Counted from the first letter of the stretch, positions 53,182-62,523 are shown. The stretch: DNA of 64,000 nt from an uncultured Candidatus Poseidoniales archaeon (GCA_905182185.1 CAJJAP010000008.1:1-64000), one strand, 5' to 3'. Program-made: numbers and translations. Notes: generated by a model not told the origin, from the sequence alone.

Positions 53182-53833
53182 TCATTTTTTAGATTCCGCT
53201 TGGATTCTTTTCTTAGTCGCAGTCCATGAGCAAATAGGACATTGGCTGAGATCGTGGAATCTTGCTGGGCAATATTCTCTGCCAAAAAATATAATTTGCA
53301 AATGAAGTTTATTCCAATAGTTCTCGAGGAAATATTGCTTTTAGATCCTTTTCAGTACGCTCAACAGTAGTATCGTTGGACAGCCCCCAACGTGCAGCAA
53401 GACGATGAATATGGGTGTCGACTGGGAATGCAGGGACAGAAAATGCCTGAGCCATGACAACGCTTGCAGTTTTGTGACCTACACCGGGTAGGTCTTCGAG
53501 TTCCTTGAAAGTGCAAGGAACTTGGCCATCATGTCTTTCGACAATCAGTTGTGATAAGCGCAAAATGTTCTTAGATTTTGTTGGCGCTAATCCGATTTGC
53601 CTAATATCTTGCAATATAGTATCAACATCAAGTTTAGTCATATCTGCAGCATTATTTGCTTTTGCAAATAGTGCTGGTGTGACTTCGTTTACCTTCAAAT
53701 CTGTAGTCTGGGCACTCATCAGTACTGCCACAAGCAACTCAAATGGATTATTATGGTCGAGTGGTATGGGAGTTTCAGGATATAACTTCTCCAACATGGA
53801 GATGATGATTTCGGCCTTCTCACTCCTGCGCAT
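53182..53833 (-). CDS. nth: Endonuclease III (frameshifted near 53320)
   Basis: DNA glycosylase/AP lyase of base excision repair. Visible marks are LMSAQTTDLKVNEVTPALF, the helix-hairpin-helix LEDLPGVGHKTASVVMAQAF with the catalytic Lys, and VDTHIHRLAARWGLS with the catalytic Asp. The first frame stops at 53309. In another frame the family C-terminus follows: NYWNKLHLQIIFFGREYC, PARFHDLSQCPICSW, ending at TGA 53184-53182. The cluster region then has three Cys (C-X9-C-X2-C) instead of the classical four. Total about 216 residues. It is antiparallel to the archaellum genes. Confidence 0.88.
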
Positions 53834-53866
53834 GTTTGGGCCAGTCCACGATTAGCAATTAATACA

Positions 53867-55807
53867 TCATGGATGAAGGCGTGACATTAAATCTTCACCA
53901 CTGAGGGAATTTAGAACATCACCACTTTCCAACCAACCCTTTCTCGCACACATTACACCGTATGTGATATCTGCCAATCCACGAATAGAGTGGGCATCTG
54001 GATTGATTATGATGGGAACTCCTAACCCCTTTGCATGCTTACAAAGACGCCAATCTAAATCTAATCTATATGGGCTTGCATTCAATTCAATCGCCTTCAA
54101 TCTTCCAGCATCGTTATGGTCGGCCATATGCTCGATAACCGCCAATAAATCAACTTCATAACCATCTCTTCCCTGCAAAATCCTTCCAGTAGGGTGACCA
54201 AGTATTGTTGTCGCTGGGTGGTCGATTACCTGTAATAATTCTTCAGTATTCTGCACTTCATCACGTGCCTTCCACTTACCCATTGCATGCACGCTGGCAA
54301 CGGTATAGTCCAATTGTGCTAGAACTTCATCGGGGTGATCTAATTTTCCACCGGCCAAGATATCTGATTCAACTCCATGAACTAATCGGAAATCATTTCC
54401 TTGTTGTTGCCATTGTTGATTATATTTCTTGATTGTATTACCCTGCTCAAGCAAATCTTCTGCACTCGCTCCATTAGCAATTTGCAAAGTAGGTGAGTGG
54501 TCGGCTAATCCCAACCAATTCCAACCCATTTTTTGAGCAGTATCTGCCATTTCTTCCAAACTTGCTTCGCCATCAGAAAGAGTAGTGTGGTTGTGTAATG
54601 TTCCACGAATATCATTCATTTCAATTAGATTTGGAAGTTCATTTAATTCAGCTGCAATTACTTCTCCGGTATCTTCTCGCAGTTCAGGAGTGACCCATTG
54701 CATTCCTAAATGTGCATAAATTTCTTGCTCAGTGGTTGCTGCTAAAGAGAATTTAGCAGCAGCCATTCCCTTCAATTCACCTGCTTCAATGTCAGGAATT
54801 AGCCCGAACTCATTGAGGCGTAGGCCTTTGCTAATCGCTCTTTGGCGCATTGCAATATTGTGTTCTTTACTTCCGGTAAAGTATGCCAAAGTGAACGCAG
54901 CAACATGTGGAGGTACCAGTCTCACTTGAGCATCTATTGTTCCACCAGATTCTAATTGTTCGTAATCATCTCCTCCAATTGCTTCGAGGACATTGGAATC
55001 AATATGGCCAACAGTGAAGCCTTCTTCAAAAATAGATGTATCGAGAATTAAACTGATTTTAGAATCACCTGCGCCTTTAACATCGGCTATACCATTCAGA
55101 TTGAGAATTGCATTAGCAACGGATTGATGGTCTTCATCAGCAACTGCAACTACAACATCGAGGTCACCTATGGTTTCCTTTCTTCGCCTTGTGCTGCCTG
55201 CTAATGTCGCACCGACAACACCTGGTATGGCGGCAACTTTGTTAGTAAATGCCTCGCCATATTTGAGGCCAATATCTAGTCTTCTTCTTGCTCTAAATCT
55301 GCTTAACAATTCAATACCATCTAGCATTCGTTGTTGAGATTTCTTTCCAAAACCCTTCATTGGTGCGATTTGGTCCTCTAATGCAGCTGTTTTCAAACTC
55401 GCTACAGAATTAACACCTAGTTCATCATGCATCAATTTAATTCGCTTTGGACCCAAACCAGGAATGCCTAGCATTTCTATCAGTCCTTGTGGAGTATTAT
55501 TATGCAAGTCAATCCAATCACTAGGCCAATTGCCTTCTTGCACAGATTGAGTTAGCGCAGAACCCAATCCTTTGCCTATTCCTTTGATTTCAAAGATTTC
55601 ACCGGATGCGATTAATTCGCCCAAATCAGAAGTTAATGAGCCAAGTATTCTACTTGCATTTTGGTATGAGCGCACACGGAATACATTGGCTCCTTGCAGT
55701 TCCAGTAATACCGCAACTTGATGCATTACATTGGCTACTTGGTTGCGGGAGAAATAAGGTGGGCCGCTCGGGCGGGCCTTGGGTAAGATGAAAGATGCGC
55801 CCGCCAT
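53867..55807 (-). CDS. polX: PolX-family DNA polymerase with PHP exonuclease domain
   Basis: 646 residues. N-terminal 8-kDa and HhH segments (QVANVMHQVAVLLELQGANVFRVRSYQNA; EIKGIGKGLGSAL; LGIPGLGPKRIKLM). Family X polymerase site GSTRRRKETIGDLDVVVAV with the catalytic DxD and a later Asp in DAQVRLVPP. C-terminal PHP domain with LHNHTTLSDGEASLEEM, GLADHSPT, HGVESDIL, GHPTGRIL and NPDAHS, the metal-binding set for 3'-5' exonuclease. Likely gap filling in base excision repair, which fits its place after nth (33 bases downstream on the same strand). Confidence 0.93.
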   Translation of the reverse strand: MAGASFILPKARPSGPPYFSRNQVANVMHQVAVLLELQGANVFRVRSYQNASRILGSLTSDLGELIASGEIFEIKGIGKGLGSALTQSVQEGNWPSDWIDLHNNTPQGLIEMLGIPGLGPKRIKLMHDELGVNSVASLKTAALEDQIAPMKGFGKKSQQRMLDGIELLSRFRARRRLDIGLKYGEAFTNKVAAIPGVVGATLAGSTRRRKETIGDLDVVVAVADEDHQSVANAILNLNGIADVKGAGDSKISLILDTSIFEEGFTVGHIDSNVLEAIGGDDYEQLESGGTIDAQVRLVPPHVAAFTLAYFTGSKEHNIAMRQRAISKGLRLNEFGLIPDIEAGELKGMAAAKFSLAATTEQEIYAHLGMQWVTPELREDTGEVIAAELNELPNLIEMNDIRGTLHNHTTLSDGEASLEEMADTAQKMGWNWLGLADHSPTLQIANGASAEDLLEQGNTIKKYNQQWQQQGNDFRLVHGVESDILAGGKLDHPDEVLAQLDYTVASVHAMGKWKARDEVQNTEELLQVIDHPATTILGHPTGRILQGRDGYEVDLLAVIEHMADHNDAGRLKAIELNASPYRLDLDWRLCKHAKGLGVPIIINPDAHSIRGLADITYGVMCARKGWLESGDVLNSLSGEDLMSRLHP

Positions 55808-55904
55808 ACTCGATGATGATGCCCACCCTTCTCAAAGATTGCGAATAAATGTAGGTTTGATTTGAAATGAAATTAATTAATTAATCCCAACTTTTGAAGA
55901 GTAG

Positions 55905-56264
55905 ATGGCTCTAGCAGTCAATATGGTGGGGGTTGACAGCATTGAGAATCTGGCTCAATCACTATGTTTTACCTCTGCCATATTATTCGCTTTAATCGCA
56001 ACATTCAGCCGTTCTGAAAAAGCAGAGGTTATGGCTCAAAATGCAATTGCAATCTTACTGGTCTCATCTGCGGCTGTACTTTGGTGGCTTTCTTTATCAG
56101 GTGGAGAGTTATGGGGTTCCAATTATTTGCCAAAGCCATTATCCTTGATTTGTCTAATACTAGCGTTCTCGGCAAAAATGAATATCAAGGGAAAAAATAT
56201 TTCGTTTGGTGCAAACCCACACAGTATCAACAAGAAAGATGAATCCGATGATTCAGAAGAATAA
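55905..56264 (+). CDS. Small membrane protein, three hydrophobic segments
   Basis: 119 residues, or 113 from the second ATG. Hydrophobic segments near 18-34 (SLCFTSAILFALIATF), 48-66 (AIAILLVSSAAVLWWLSLS) and 79-90 (LSLICLILAFSA), followed by a polar, acidic tail. Not recognised. It is divergent from polX and convergent with the NifU-like gene (4 bases between ends). Confidence 0.6.
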   Translation: MALAVNMVGVDSIENLAQSLCFTSAILFALIATFSRSEKAEVMAQNAIAILLVSSAAVLWWLSLSGGELWGSNYLPKPLSLICLILAFSAKMNIKGKNISFGANPHSINKKDESDDSEE

Positions 56265-56268
56265 TTAT

Positions 56269-56583
56269 TCAGACTATTTCACCAGGTTCTTGCTCGCCTA
56301 GTTCGGCTTCCTTAGCCATTTTTTGGTCAATAAATGTGCGCATATATTCTGGTAGTTCACCATTTACGAATATTACATCATTGATCTTATCCAATTGTTT
56401 TAGTGAATAATAAATCTGCATTGCGGTCATAGGAGTGGAAGAACATCCGCTACAGCCACCATCCAAGGAGAGCATGATGTTGCCATCACTTGTGTCAATG
56501 ACTGTAACAACACCGTCATGGGCATCCAGAATCTCCTGAACAGGGCCAATTTCGGCTAAAACCTCTTCAGCACTAATCGCCAT
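56269..56583 (-). CDS. NifU C-terminal-domain-like iron-sulfur scaffold
   Basis: 104 residues from ATG 56583. GGCSGCSSTPMTA with Cys44 and Cys47 (CxxC) is the cluster-binding motif of the NifU C-terminal (Nfu) domain; VVTVIDTSDGNIMLSLDG precedes it as in the family. Acts as an Fe-S carrier or scaffold. The last 30 residues are charged and extend slightly beyond the domain. Confidence 0.85.
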   Translation of the reverse strand: MAISAEEVLAEIGPVQEILDAHDGVVTVIDTSDGNIMLSLDGGCSGCSSTPMTAMQIYYSLKQLDKINDVIFVNGELPEYMRTFIDQKMAKEAELGEQEPGEIV

Positions 56584-56756
56584 ACTGTTACGGCGGTGGC
56601 TTATCCCTTTCAACCGTTGCTAATTTATTCCAATCATTTTGAGCAAAAAATGTGTTGAATATGTTCAAACTAAGCGAAATGGCTACTGTCATCCATTACG
56701 CTTAGGGATTCACTTATGAGGGGGTTTTAGTTCGGCGGGTTAACAAGGTGTTACCA

Positions 56757-58820
56757 ATGATGGAAAATATCCCCGAGATTGCAGCAGCAGCAGGTCTTTT
56801 TGGCCTACTTATTGCTTTTATTCTATACAAGAAAGTAAACAGCATTGAAATCGACAACAAAAAGGTTGCCGAGATTACAGCAGAAATTCAAGACGGAGCA
56901 ATGGCGTTCCTTACTGCAGAGTACAAAGTACTAGCAGTATTCGTAGTCATTGTTGGTGCCTTATTATCACAGATAACCGACACTAACACATCAATTGCCT
57001 TCTTCGGAGGTGCAATCGCTTCAGTTCTAGCAGGATTATCTGGGATGCGTGCAGCAACTTCCGCTAATGGAAGAACTGCAATGGCTGCAAAGAATGGTGG
57101 ACAATCTGCCGCACTAGCAGTTTCATACAACGGTGGCGCTGTTATGGGTCTATCAGTTGGAGGACTTGGTCTTCTAGGTATTTCCTTAGTTGCATTCTGG
57201 CTTGATGCTGGTAATGCAACATCAAGCGAACTTTCTGCGGCTGCAGGATTCGGTATGGGTGCTTCATCCATTGCCCTATTCGCCCGTGTTGGTGGTGGAA
57301 TTTACACAAAGGCTGCTGACGTTGGTGCAGATCTAGTCGGTAAGGTTGAGGCTGGTATTCCAGAAGACGACCCTCGTAATCCTGGTGTTATCGCAGATAA
57401 CGTCGGAGACAATGTTGGTGACGTTGCTGGAATGGGTGCTGACATCTTTGAATCATTCGTTGGTTCAATAATTGCAGCAATGATTATCGCTTCAAGCTTC
57501 GATGAGGCAACTAAAGCAGATTACATACTTCTTCCAATTCTTCTTGGCCTAATTGGATATATTGCCTCCATCATTGGCGTATTCTCAATGACTATTCTAA
57601 AGAATGGAAGCGACCCAGCAGCAGCACTTCGTAATACTACCTTTATCGCAGCGATTCTATTCATTGCAGGTGGTTATGGCGCTATCAATCAGGGATTGAT
57701 CGCTGTTGAATATGGTGTAATGCACGCTGTACTTCTTGGTAGTCTTGTAGGAATCCTAATCGGATTGGTTACAGAATACTATACTGGTATTGAACCAATA
57801 TTTGGAATCATTAAGCCAAAGGCAATTCAACACATTGGTAAGATGTCACAAACCGGACCTGCAACAAATGCTATAGCAGGACTTTCAGTTGGAATGATGT
57901 CTACCTTCATCCCTGTACTATTAATCGCAGCAGGTATCTACGGTGCAAATCATTTCGGAGGAGATACATATGGATTATACTCAATCGCAATGGCTGCAAT
58001 GGGAATGCTGGGAACTGTCGGTGTCACAATGACAGTCGATGCATATGGTCCAGTTGCAGATAATGCTGGTGGAATTGCTGAGATGTGTAGCCTTGGTGAT
58101 GATGTCAGAGCAATTACCGATGAACTAGATTCAATCGGTAACACAACTGCAGCAGTTGGAAAAGGATTCGCTATTGGTTCAGCGGCACTAACCGCACTCG
58201 CACTCTTCGCAGCATATACCACAGCGGTTCTTGCGAAAGATCCAACTTTCACTCTTGAACTAACCGAGCCAATGGTAGTAATAGGCCTCCTAATTGGTGG
58301 CTCTCTACCATTCGTAGTTGGTGCAATGACCATGACCTCAGTCGGAAAGGCTGCAGGACAAATGGTTGAAGAAATTCGCAGACAATTCCGTGAGATTGAC
58401 GGATTGTTAGAAGGTCGAGAAGGAGTCAAGCCAGATTCCCAAAAGTGTGTTGACATTTCTACAAAGGCCGCTCTTCGTGAGATGGTTGGACCTGGTGTTG
58501 TTGCAATAGCAGCTCCAGTAATCGTTGGAGTTGTACTCGGTGCTGAAGCACTCGGTGGACTTCTTGCAGGTTCTCTTGTTACTGGCGTTCTAATGGCCTT
58601 ATTCATGGCTAATGCTGGTGGTGCTTGGGATAACGCAAAGAAAGCGATTGAGCAAGGACACATTGAAGGTGCTAAGAAAGGCGATGCTTCTCACGATGCA
58701 GCGATCATTGGTGATACAATCGGTGACCCATTCAAGGATACCTCTGGTCCATCTCTAAACATTCTAATCAAGTTGATGTCAATTGTAGCAGTAGTTCTTG
58801 CTGGTACAAATTTACTTTGA
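56757..58820 (+). CDS. hppA: Membrane-bound ion-pumping pyrophosphatase, K+-dependent type
   Basis: Couples hydrolysis of pyrophosphate to H+ or Na+ pumping across the cytoplasmic membrane. 687 residues, about 16 helices. Pyrophosphate-site motifs: [39 protein letters not shown] and [17 protein letters not shown]. In [16 protein letters not shown] the key residue after NTT is Ala and three further on is Gly; K+-independent pumps have Lys and Thr there. So a K+-requiring pump is predicted, and that class includes both H+ and Na+ pumps. ATG 56757 is chosen because AGGTG lies upstream; ATG 56760 is also possible. Confidence 0.95.
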   Translation: MMENIPEIAAAAGLFGLLIAFILYKKVNSIEIDNKKVAEITAEIQDGAMAFLTAEYKVLAVFVVIVGALLSQITDTNTSIAFFGGAIASVLAGLSGMRAATSANGRTAMAAKNGGQSAALAVSYNGGAVMGLSVGGLGLLGISLVAFWLDAGNATSSELSAAAGFGMGASSIALFARVGGGIYTKAADVGADLVGKVEAGIPEDDPRNPGVIADNVGDNVGDVAGMGADIFESFVGSIIAAMIIASSFDEATKADYILLPILLGLIGYIASIIGVFSMTILKNGSDPAAALRNTTFIAAILFIAGGYGAINQGLIAVEYGVMHAVLLGSLVGILIGLVTEYYTGIEPIFGIIKPKAIQHIGKMSQTGPATNAIAGLSVGMMSTFIPVLLIAAGIYGANHFGGDTYGLYSIAMAAMGMLGTVGVTMTVDAYGPVADNAGGIAEMCSLGDDVRAITDELDSIGNTTAAVGKGFAIGSAALTALALFAAYTTAVLAKDPTFTLELTEPMVVIGLLIGGSLPFVVGAMTMTSVGKAAGQMVEEIRRQFREIDGLLEGREGVKPDSQKCVDISTKAALREMVGPGVVAIAAPVIVGVVLGAEALGGLLAGSLVTGVLMALFMANAGGAWDNAKKAIEQGHIEGAKKGDASHDAAIIGDTIGDPFKDTSGPSLNILIKLMSIVAVVLAGTNLL

Positions 58821-58875
58821 GCTTGAAATTGTTCAAAATATTGAGCGTTACCCTTTCAACGGGTGAGCAGTAGGG

Positions 58876-59838
58876 ATGTCTATGCGAGTACCATTGTTAT
58901 TGACGGCCTTGATGTTATCACTATCATTAGCGGGATGCTTAGAAGGTGGAGATGTACCTTCATCAATAGGTGATACTACTGGCGATGAAATCGATTTACC
59001 AGTCTGGGAAATCGGTGACCAATGGCTGTATTCTTTCGTAACGCCTCAATTTGGAGAGGATAGTGCTAGGCTTGTTGTCGCAGAAATAGATGACGGAGAG
59101 CAACAGTATTTGCTGGGTATCTCAAGTGAAAGAGAAGCACAACGACACGCAGTTATCAATCACAACCCATTCCTTGGCCGTATTAATATCGATGGTCTCT
59201 CTGTCTTTGAAGAAGGTGAGCCACAGCAAGTATTCAATTTCCCCTGGGAAAACGGACAGCAATGGAGTTTCAATCTATTCGGAATCTCATGGGATGCTGA
59301 AACGAATAACATTTACAACGGCGTTGCAAATGTAGTTGCAACTTCTGATGATGGGCAGCGACTGCAATACGAATTCTCTGGAAGAAAAGGATTCATCGAG
59401 TCATTGGTTTGGACCAATGTCACCGGAGTAGAACAACTTCGCATGACATTAACCTTGGACAAAAAGGGCTATGATGGAGATGTTTTCTTCTATCGGGCTA
59501 GAGATTTAATGGATCAAAGATATGAAAATAGTCAAAATGACATCTATGATTCTTTCTTGGATAGTGGACATCCAAGCGGAGAGGATTGGAATGTATTGGT
59601 ATGGTATTTAGACGTTGAAATCTCAAATGGTGGCGGCTCAGGTTCACTGACGATGAAAGACCATGCAGGTGCAAGTCCACTAACTCGAGCATGGGGTGCT
59701 GGGGCTACTGAAAAGGGTGCTATAGGCACGATTCCAAGCAATTCAGGAGAATATTCGCTAACGGTTACAGTACGTGGTCCAGGTTCCTTTATTCATCTTA
59801 AGGTCGCTGGGGCATTGGTTACCCAGTGGACTCTATGA
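58876..59838 (+). CDS. Lipoprotein with PVWEIGDQWLY motif
   Basis: 320 residues. Lipoprotein signal MSMRVPLLLTALMLSLSLAGC (Cys21). The mature start has LPVWEIGDQWLYS (42-54), nearly the same as in the PKD protein at 1.8-3.8 kb. The remainder is beta-rich with a C-terminal jelly-roll-like region (EYSLTVTVRGPGSFIHLKVAG). No catalytic motif. Function unknown; probably an outer-face binding protein. Confidence 0.75.
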   Translation: MSMRVPLLLTALMLSLSLAGCLEGGDVPSSIGDTTGDEIDLPVWEIGDQWLYSFVTPQFGEDSARLVVAEIDDGEQQYLLGISSEREAQRHAVINHNPFLGRINIDGLSVFEEGEPQQVFNFPWENGQQWSFNLFGISWDAETNNIYNGVANVVATSDDGQRLQYEFSGRKGFIESLVWTNVTGVEQLRMTLTLDKKGYDGDVFFYRARDLMDQRYENSQNDIYDSFLDSGHPSGEDWNVLVWYLDVEISNGGGSGSLTMKDHAGASPLTRAWGAGATEKGAIGTIPSNSGEYSLTVTVRGPGSFIHLKVAGALVTQWTL

Positions 59839-59868
59839 GCCAAATTGTTTTGGTAGTTAGGTGATTTA

Positions 59869-60471
59869 ATGCCAACTCTCATCTTGATGCATGGTATGAC
59901 TGGTGATTCCAGCATGATGCGTCCATTCGCAGAAAAGATATGTCCTGAAGGATGGACACTTCTCATTCCAGAGGGTCGATTTTCGCATCCAGTAAGAGGC
60001 AGAACTTGGTGGAGATACGAAGATTATGATGCAGATACGACTCGCAGATCTAATCTTTCACGTATTGAACTGATTGATGTAGATTCAAGTCTATCGCAAC
60101 TGGAGAAACTAATTTCCCAAAATGCACCTCTAGGGCCTCTGGTTATCGGTGGCTTTAGTCAAGGTGGTGCGATGGCCCAAGAAATCCTTCAACTGCCCAT
60201 AGCAGACCGTATAGTGGGACTAATTTGCATTGGAACTAGAGTGGTAAGACCTATGGAACTACGGATACGCTTGGAAGAGTTAGATAGAAAAAGATTATTT
60301 TGGATGCATGGTGAACGAGATATAAGGGTTCCAATCGAAGATGGATGGGCAGTTGCACATCTGTTTGAAACTGCAGGTTGGGCTGTTGAACTTGTAGAGC
60401 ACAAGAAAGGTCATATGATCCCTATTGAGCACCATAATGAGTTGACTGAATGGTTAAAGACCTTTGAATAA
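59869..60471 (+). CDS. Carboxylesterase/phospholipase-like alpha/beta hydrolase
   Basis: 200 residues, no signal peptide. Oxyanion strand LILMHGMTGDSS, nucleophile GGFSQGGAM (Ser97), Asp in MHGERDIRVP and His in HKKGHMIP complete the triad. Closest in pattern to the phospholipase/carboxylesterase (esterase II) family. Substrate unknown. It ends immediately next to the convergent glutaredoxin gene. Confidence 0.88.
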   Translation: MPTLILMHGMTGDSSMMRPFAEKICPEGWTLLIPEGRFSHPVRGRTWWRYEDYDADTTRRSNLSRIELIDVDSSLSQLEKLISQNAPLGPLVIGGFSQGGAMAQEILQLPIADRIVGLICIGTRVVRPMELRIRLEELDRKRLFWMHGERDIRVPIEDGWAVAHLFETAGWAVELVEHKKGHMIPIEHHNELTEWLKTFE

Positions 60472-60750
60472 TTACTTTTTTAGATAACTATTGGTCTCAT
60501 CAAAACCACCGATATACATTGGTGTTTCTCCGCGCAAGTCAAAGATGACCGGTACAGTTCTTCTCCCGGTCGTAGTTACTACATCATTTCTAATGTCAGG
60601 ATGTTCATCAAAATTTATTTCCGTAAAAGTTAGATTCTTCTGCTTGAACATTCGCTTTGCAGCCATACAATATCCACAACGATTACCGGTATATAGTAAA
60701 AAGTCAGTACCGGCTTCAGCAGCATGTCTTATGATCAATTCTTCACTCAT
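60472..60750 (-). CDS. Glutaredoxin-like protein
   Basis: 92 residues. Active site YTGNRCGYCMAAK with Cys25 and Cys28; cis-Pro strand TVPVIFDLRG; IGGFDET end typical of glutaredoxins. A short N-terminal extension precedes the fold. Cytosolic thiol-disulfide exchange or electron donor. Confidence 0.88.
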   Translation of the reverse strand: MSEELIIRHAAEAGTDFLLYTGNRCGYCMAAKRMFKQKNLTFTEINFDEHPDIRNDVVTTTGRRTVPVIFDLRGETPMYIGGFDETNSYLKK

Positions 60751-60808
60751 GGCCTATGTCAAAAGTCAATCCTTTTTGAACCTATGTTCATTTCTCAAAA
60801 TCAAAAGA

Positions 60809-61366
60809 TTATTGTTTGTTATCTCTAAGCATTATAGATGCCTTAACTACGCTTTGAGCCAACTCTGCTACTCTTTGAGCCACTTCTGTATCAACGAGTT
60901 TGTCATCTTCATCAAATGCTTCCTTAACCTTGCCAACTGCTACTTGTTCTGGCACACACCACCCGTGAATCCATCTAATGGCAATACGCATATGGTTGAG
61001 CGTATTGGAATTTGTAATTCCGCCTAGAGTAGACATCAATCCAAACGCCTTTCCACCTACATGGTCTTTGTAGACCCAATCAAGAGTATTTTTCATAACA
61101 CCAGACATAGTGCCATGATATTCAGGTGATGTCAAAATATATCCATCACATTCAATGGCTAGTGCTTGAAACTCTTTGACATTACTATCGTCCCAACTTC
61201 CTTCTGCACCAACTAATGGTAGAGGTTTTTCAACCAAATCCCAAACGTGAACTTCCGCACCTAAGGCCTTACACTCATCGAGTGCTACAGTGAGGAGTAG
61301 TCCGTTTTTTGAAGTAAGTCCATATGAACCAGAGAGTCCAAGAATCTTGACAGGTGTTGCGCTCAT
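60809..61366 (-). CDS. NADPH-dependent FMN reductase family flavoprotein
   Basis: 185 residues, flavodoxin-like fold. FMN phosphate loop ILGLSGSYGLTSKNGLLL at the N-terminus, and the family strand DGYILTSPEYHGTMSGVMKNTLDW, which holds the flavin ring. Likely reduces quinones or metals or passes electrons with NAD(P)H. It is preceded by the tRNA and repeat region. Confidence 0.88.
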   Translation of the reverse strand: MSATPVKILGLSGSYGLTSKNGLLLTVALDECKALGAEVHVWDLVEKPLPLVGAEGSWDDSNVKEFQALAIECDGYILTSPEYHGTMSGVMKNTLDWVYKDHVGGKAFGLMSTLGGITNSNTLNHMRIAIRWIHGWCVPEQVAVGKVKEAFDEDDKLVDTEVAQRVAELAQSVVKASIMLRDNKQ

Positions 61367-61442
61367 GTTACTGGCACAGGCGCTTGGTGTATCAATATTC
61401 AGTATAATCCGACTTGATTAAACCCATGCTCGAGAGAGGGTT

Positions 61443-61676
61443 CGAGCATCGCTAATCTCAGTAATTGTCATAGATGCTGTGATGGGCCGATGAACTGGAC
61501 CGTTCTAAACAAATCTCAGCAAAGGGAAGTTCACGGCAAGGCACGAGCATCGCTAATATCAGTAATTGTCATAGATGCTGTGATGGGCCGATGAACTGGA
61601 CCGTTCTAAACAAATCTCAGCAAAGGGAAGTTCACGGCAAGGCACGAGCATCGCTAATATCAGTAATTGTCATAGA
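61443..61676 (+). repeat. 101-bp tandem direct repeat, 2.3 copies, next to tRNA-Glu
   Basis: Copy 1 spans 61443-61543, copy 2 spans 61544-61644, and a partial third copy starts at 61645 and runs into the tRNA 3' end. The two full copies differ by a c/a change early in the unit and are otherwise the same by eye. Each begins CGAGCATCGCTAAT and carries the inverted pair AGCATC ... GATGCT. A further ATGCTCG lies at 61426-61432, facing CGAGCAT at 61443-61449. No protein frame of note is found here; this fills the 310-base gap between the FMN reductase and the tRNA. There are no variable spacers, so it is not a CRISPR array. Confidence 0.85.
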
Positions 61677-61686
61677 TGCTCGTGCC
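61641..61686. repeat. 12-bp perfect inverted repeat spanning the tRNA-Glu 3' end
   Basis: GGCACGAGCATC (61641-61652) and GATGCTCGTGCC (61675-61686) are perfect complements with a 22-base loop. The right arm lies inside the tRNA gene: it is the 3' strand of the acceptor stem plus the discriminator base. In a minus-strand transcript the arms would pair the tRNA 3' end with downstream sequence. Confidence 0.8.
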
Positions 61687-61751
61687 GGGATTCGAACCCG
61701 GGTCGGCGGGATGAAAACCCACTATGATGGACCTAGCTACACCACACGAGC
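61677..61751 (-). tRNA. tRNA-Glu (anticodon UUC)
   Basis: 75 bases on the minus strand. Acceptor stem GCTCGTG pairs fully with CACGAGC, discriminator A, no encoded CCA. D-arm TGGTGTAGCTAGG is the form seen in archaeal tRNA-Glu. Anticodon stem GTGGG/CCCGC has one G-T pair; loop TTTTCAT gives anticodon TTC. The T-arm is CCGGG-TTCGAAT-CCCGG. Assigned from these stems alone. Confidence 0.93.
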
Positions 61752-61834
61752 GACAGCCTGCCCACCAACAACCCGTTGATAACACTTCACCTTTGTTTGT
61801 CGGCTTTTTTTATTGTTAGTTGCGCCTCAGTATC

Positions 61835-62443
61835 TCATTCAAGGGTTGGTATCTGTTCATCGAGTCCATTCCACCATAGCCATGCGTACCAGGTAATTAT
61901 CGCCGTAATGATTAGAGCGATTCCTAACAAGATCTCATGGTCAAGGAACCAAATAATAGCATCAAGTGCTTGTTGGCCATAGAATCCAATCAGTAAAGCC
62001 TCAACTCCAAACCTTAGACCACGCCCAGCGAATCCTGCAACTACAAATGATTTCTTTTCCATATTTGTCATTCCAGCAATCCATCCAAATACTTTGTACG
62101 GGATTGGTGAGAAGGCGGCGATAAATATTCCCAGTGTGCCATATTTTTCACTCAAAAATATGACTTTTGAGACATGATGCGGTTTTGCAAATCGATGCAT
62201 CAACGGATTACCCCATCGCCCACCGATCCAATATCCTACAATTGAACCGAGAACTGAAGCGATTGTAACCACCAGCCATAGCCAAATTACAGTTGGCGTA
62301 TTACCCATTTCGGCAACTAGCATTGGTAAGTAGACTACATCAGGGGGGACTGGCTGGATTATGGCTTCAGTAAATGAAATTACAGCCAAACTCGCAGGTC
62401 CAAAAACATCGAAGGCGTCAATGACCGACTCCTTCCATGACAT
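61835..62443 (-). CDS. VTT/DedA-family membrane protein
   Basis: 202 residues with about five hydrophobic segments. The VTT/SNARE-associated signature is visible: QPVPPDVVYLPM, ASVLGSIVGYWIGGRWG, and FIAAFSPIPYKVFGWIAGMTNM. Closer to the YqaA-type subgroup. Related proteins flip or transport lipids or handle membrane stress. Convergent with nothing close; it overlaps the NOB1 frame upstream only in unused sequence. Confidence 0.85.
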   Translation of the reverse strand: MSWKESVIDAFDVFGPASLAVISFTEAIIQPVPPDVVYLPMLVAEMGNTPTVIWLWLVVTIASVLGSIVGYWIGGRWGNPLMHRFAKPHHVSKVIFLSEKYGTLGIFIAAFSPIPYKVFGWIAGMTNMEKKSFVVAGFAGRGLRFGVEALLIGFYGQQALDAIIWFLDHEILLGIALIITAIITWYAWLWWNGLDEQIPTLE

Positions 62444-62523
62444 ATGCTCGGCTTTGCGGTCCTTCTCATCAATGTGTGGGTATGCGGTGTCTTGATGAGG
62501 GTCGTTCGCACAGGCTTAGGGTA

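Noticed and set aside
57950-58663. Open frame of 237 codons antisense to the pyrophosphatase
   Set aside because: It lies wholly on the reverse strand of a certain gene, is rich in Ser/Pro/Thr/Ala as expected for a codon shadow, and has no motif or ribosome site.
61443-61676. CRISPR array
   Set aside because: The repeat unit is 101 bases and contiguous, without variable spacers of 30-40 bases, and no cas gene is present.
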